Origin: Acidobacteriota bacterium | GTDB taxonomy: Bacteria > Acidobacteriota > Terriglobia > Terriglobales > Acidobacteriaceae | Assembly (NCBI GenBank): GCA_021781255.1 | Contig: JAJXXG010001029.1 | Span: 1-5,928, forward strand | Direction: 5' to 3' | Length of the DNA: 5,928 nt | Part shown: positions 4,101 to 5,928 of the stretch, piece by piece | How positions within the stretch are numbered: the stretch's first letter is position 1 | Layout of the letters: each line of letters opens with the position of its first letter | Position numbers and translations under genes: made by a program | The notes under the pieces: generated by a model | Told to the model about the DNA's origin: nothing | The model's input: the letters and a program-made list of their open reading frames with translations, nothing else | Database searches by the model: none

Positions 4101-5928
4101 TTAGAAGTCGTAGCGCAGGCTGAACTGCATGCGGCGGGGCTGTGTCAGCAGCGAGCTGGCGACGCCCAGGTTGCCGCCGGTCAGTTGTGAGCCGATGGAG
4201 GCCGGGTCGAAGCGCACCGTGTTGGTGACGTTGTACACTTCCCACGCGAACTTCAGCGCGCCGTACTCGCGGATCTGCCAGGTCTTGTCCAGTCCGGAGC
4301 TGAGGTCAAGGTAACCATCGCCGCGGAAGTTGTTGCGCTGGCCTGCTTCGCCGGGATACGGCAGGCGAATCGGGCCGCCCGTGGCGACGCCGTTGTTGAT
4401 GCCGTTCGGATCGTCAAAGAACTGAGGAGCGCCGTTCTGGTCGAAGTGGCGGCGCATCTTCACCTTGCCGGTGACCACGCCATAGCTTTCAATCTGCCAG
4501 TCAGTGGACCAGCCCGGCTCGAACAGCGAGAAGGGCAGGCCGCTCGACCAGCGGGTGGTGCCGGTCAACTGCCAGCCGCCGACGAAGCCATCAACAAACT
4601 TGTTGGCGCCGCTGAGAACCGTCTTTCCGCGCCCGATAGGCAGCTGATAAACGTAGTCGGCGGTGATCAGGTGGCGCGTGTCGAAGTCCGACGGCGCGCG
4701 GTTCAGTTCAGGCTTCCAGGTGTTGAGGATTTCGCTGAATGCGCCCGTGCCGTTGCTGGATGAGCCGAACTCATTGCTGCGCTCCGCGTCAGAACCCATG
4801 TCAATGGACTTGGACAACGTGTAGCTGAAGTCCATCTGCAGGCCGTGGCTCATGGGATGGCGCAGAATGATCTGCCCGGCGTTGTAGTAGCTGGTGCCGA
4901 TGCTGGACAGCGCATACAGCGAGGAGAACTGGTCCTGCCAGAACTTGGACTGATAGTTGGCAGGGCACGGGTAGTAGTAGGCGCAGAAGAAATCAATATC
5001 AGACAACGCGGTGGTGGCGCCAAGGTATCCGCGATAAGGAGCCCACTCATTGTCATAGATGGCCTGCGTTGCACTTTGGCCCGTGTAGTCCAGATTGGCC
5101 ATGAAGGGGAAGAGGTTTTCGAAATACTGGATCGGCGCAACGTTGACCAACGATCCGGTGGGATTGCCATTCACGTCATAGGTCAGCCCGCCGACGCCTC
5201 CATTTTGATCGACGGTCTTGGACAACTTGGTGCCCGCGGCGTAGTAATCGCCGCCGCCCTGCGGATCGACGTAGTCGACAGGCTCGGCAAGATCGAGCTG
5301 CTGGATCAGGTGCCGGCCAAGGCGTCCCACGTAAGCGGTCTCAAGTGTGAAGCCGCCGGGCAGTTCGCGCTGGACTGAGAAATCGAATGTCTCAGAGTAC
5401 GGAGTCTTGATCTTGCTGTCGAGACCCCAGGTGATGGCGAAGTTGCCCTGCGGCGCGTAGTACGGGAATGTCTGCGTGGTTGGAGACGCGCCGTTGTTGA
5501 TGGGCGGCAGCACGTTTCTGCCCATAAACCGTGGAGAGCCAGGATGCGTCGAGGACCCCTCCATCGAGTAGAGTCCGGCAGGGTTGGTGACCGAAGAGCT
5601 CATGCCGAAGGAGCCGTTCTGGTCGAAGGTGCTGACCAGCGCTTCGCCGTAGTGGTCGTAGTAAATACCGGCGCCAAGACGAATGGAGGTCTTGTTGTCC
5701 GGCGAGTACGCGATGGCCAGTCGGGGAGCGAAGTTGTTCTTCGATTTCGCCCAATACCCCGGCTTGCCGTAATAGGGTCCGGTTGGCGCAAACTGCAGGG
5801 CATCTTCATAGACCTGGCCGGCCTGCGCCGCGGATTCGCGCTTCTGATACCACGTGTGCGTGTCGATGGTGGGAGCCACCTGCTGCCCGCTGGTTTCATA
5901 CGGGGTCTGCAGAATGGTATGGCGGACG
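4101..5928 (-). CDS. Oar-like TonB-dependent receptor, C-terminal part (outer-membrane beta-barrel)
   Basis: This is the barrel part of a large outer-membrane transporter of the Oar / carboxypeptidase-regulatory-domain TonB-dependent type, which takes up bulky substrates using TonB energy. The frame is open to the right edge; the GTG at 5879 is an internal valine preceded by 16 more sense codons. About 608 residues are visible. The signal peptide, the regulatory-like domain and the plug are outside the window. Family hallmarks, numbered from the 5879 codon, are NFAPRLAIAYSP (49-60), RLGAGIYYDHYGEA (67-80), ETFDFSVQRELPGGFTLE (163-180) with AYVGRLGRHL (182-191), APSDFDTRHLITADYVYQLP (395-414), GGWQLTGTTRWSSGLPFS (434-451), RNNFRGDGYLDLSSGLDKTW (515-534) and FAWEVYNVTNTVRFD (544-558). 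The protein ends in SLRYDF, the terminal-phenylalanine strand recognised by the BAM complex. Aromatic- and glycine-rich loops fit surface exposure. Two cysteines (C299 and C305) sit in one loop. Substrate unknown. A terminator follows the stop. Confidence 0.9.
   Translation of the reverse strand, partial: VRHTILQTPYETSGQQVAPTIDTHTWYQKRESAAQAGQVYEDALQFAPTGPYYGKPGYWAKSKNNFAPRLAIAYSPDNKTSIRLGAGIYYDHYGEALVSTFDQNGSFGMSSSVTNPAGLYSMEGSSTHPGSPRFMGRNVLPPINNGASPTTQTFPYYAPQGNFAITWGLDSKIKTPYSETFDFSVQRELPGGFTLETAYVGRLGRHLIQQLDLAEPVDYVDPQGGGDYYAAGTKLSKTVDQNGGVGGLTYDVNGNPTGSLVNVAPIQYFENLFPFMANLDYTGQSATQAIYDNEWAPYRGYLGATTALSDIDFFCAYYYPCPANYQSKFWQDQFSSLYALSSIGTSYYNAGQIILRHPMSHGLQMDFSYTLSKSIDMGSDAERSNEFGSSSNGTGAFSEILNTWKPELNRAPSDFDTRHLITADYVYQLPIGRGKTVLSGANKFVDGFVGGWQLTGTTRWSSGLPFSLFEPGWSTDWQIESYGVVTGKVKMRRHFDQNGAPQFFDDPNGINNGVATGGPIRLPYPGEAGQRNNFRGDGYLDLSSGLDKTWQIREYGALKFAWEVYNVTNTVRFDPASIGSQLTGGNLGVASSLLTQPRRMQFSLRYDF

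Noticed and set aside
4845..5378. Plus-strand frame of 177 codons opposite the TonB-dependent receptor
   Set aside because: It is a shadow of the strongly supported receptor frame; no ribosome site or domain is seen.
5877..5879. GTG as the start of the minus-strand receptor
   Set aside because: The frame stays open to the window edge, and family members are much longer with a signal peptide and plug upstream, so this codon is internal.

Overview
The window looks like chromosomal DNA of a GC-rich, Gram-negative, motile bacterium, most likely an acidobacterium (Terriglobia / Acidobacteriaceae type). The best pointer is the minus-strand gene at the right end. It encodes the C-terminal part of a very large Oar-like TonB-dependent outer-membrane protein, a family greatly expanded in soil Acidobacteria. 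This taxonomic call is an inference from family style, not from a search.

Layout, left to right. (1) 1-296 (+): the last ~97 codons of a sensor histidine kinase, covering its ATP-binding domain. (2) 297-526: a leader region that is not empty. It holds a close match to a flagellar sigma-28 (FliA) promoter (356-382, 13 of 16 consensus bases with the exact 11-base spacer). It also holds a possible 42-codon cysteine-rich small ORF (402-530) with its own Shine-Dalgarno, whose stop overlaps the motA start as ATGA. Three imperfect 12-base tandem repeats (417-452) lie inside that ORF. (3) 527-2282 (+): motA and motB, the complete proton-type flagellar stator pair. The functional residues fall at the same numbers as in E. 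coli: MotA R90, E98, P173, T209, P222 and MotB D32. (4) 2283-2387: a short control region with a plausible promoter, a palindromic LacI-family operator (2361-2372) and a strong ribosome binding site. (5) 2388-3971 (+): araB, an L-ribulokinase of the FGGY family. (6) 3972-4100: the convergent intergenic region, with a strong hairpin and U-tract that best serves as terminator of the minus-strand gene. (7) 4101-5928 (-): the C-terminal ~608 residues of the TonB-dependent receptor, running off the right edge.

How it fits together. motA and motB form one transcription unit that appears to be switched on late in flagellar assembly by sigma-28. araB appears to be a separate unit under sugar-responsive LacI-type repression. 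Neither L-arabinose isomerase nor ribulose-5-phosphate epimerase is present next to it here. The receptor is convergent and may import carbohydrate-linked or other large substrates, but nothing in the window fixes its substrate. I see no mobile elements, RNA genes or CRISPR arrays. The least explained part is the sigma-28 leader with its small coupled ORF.
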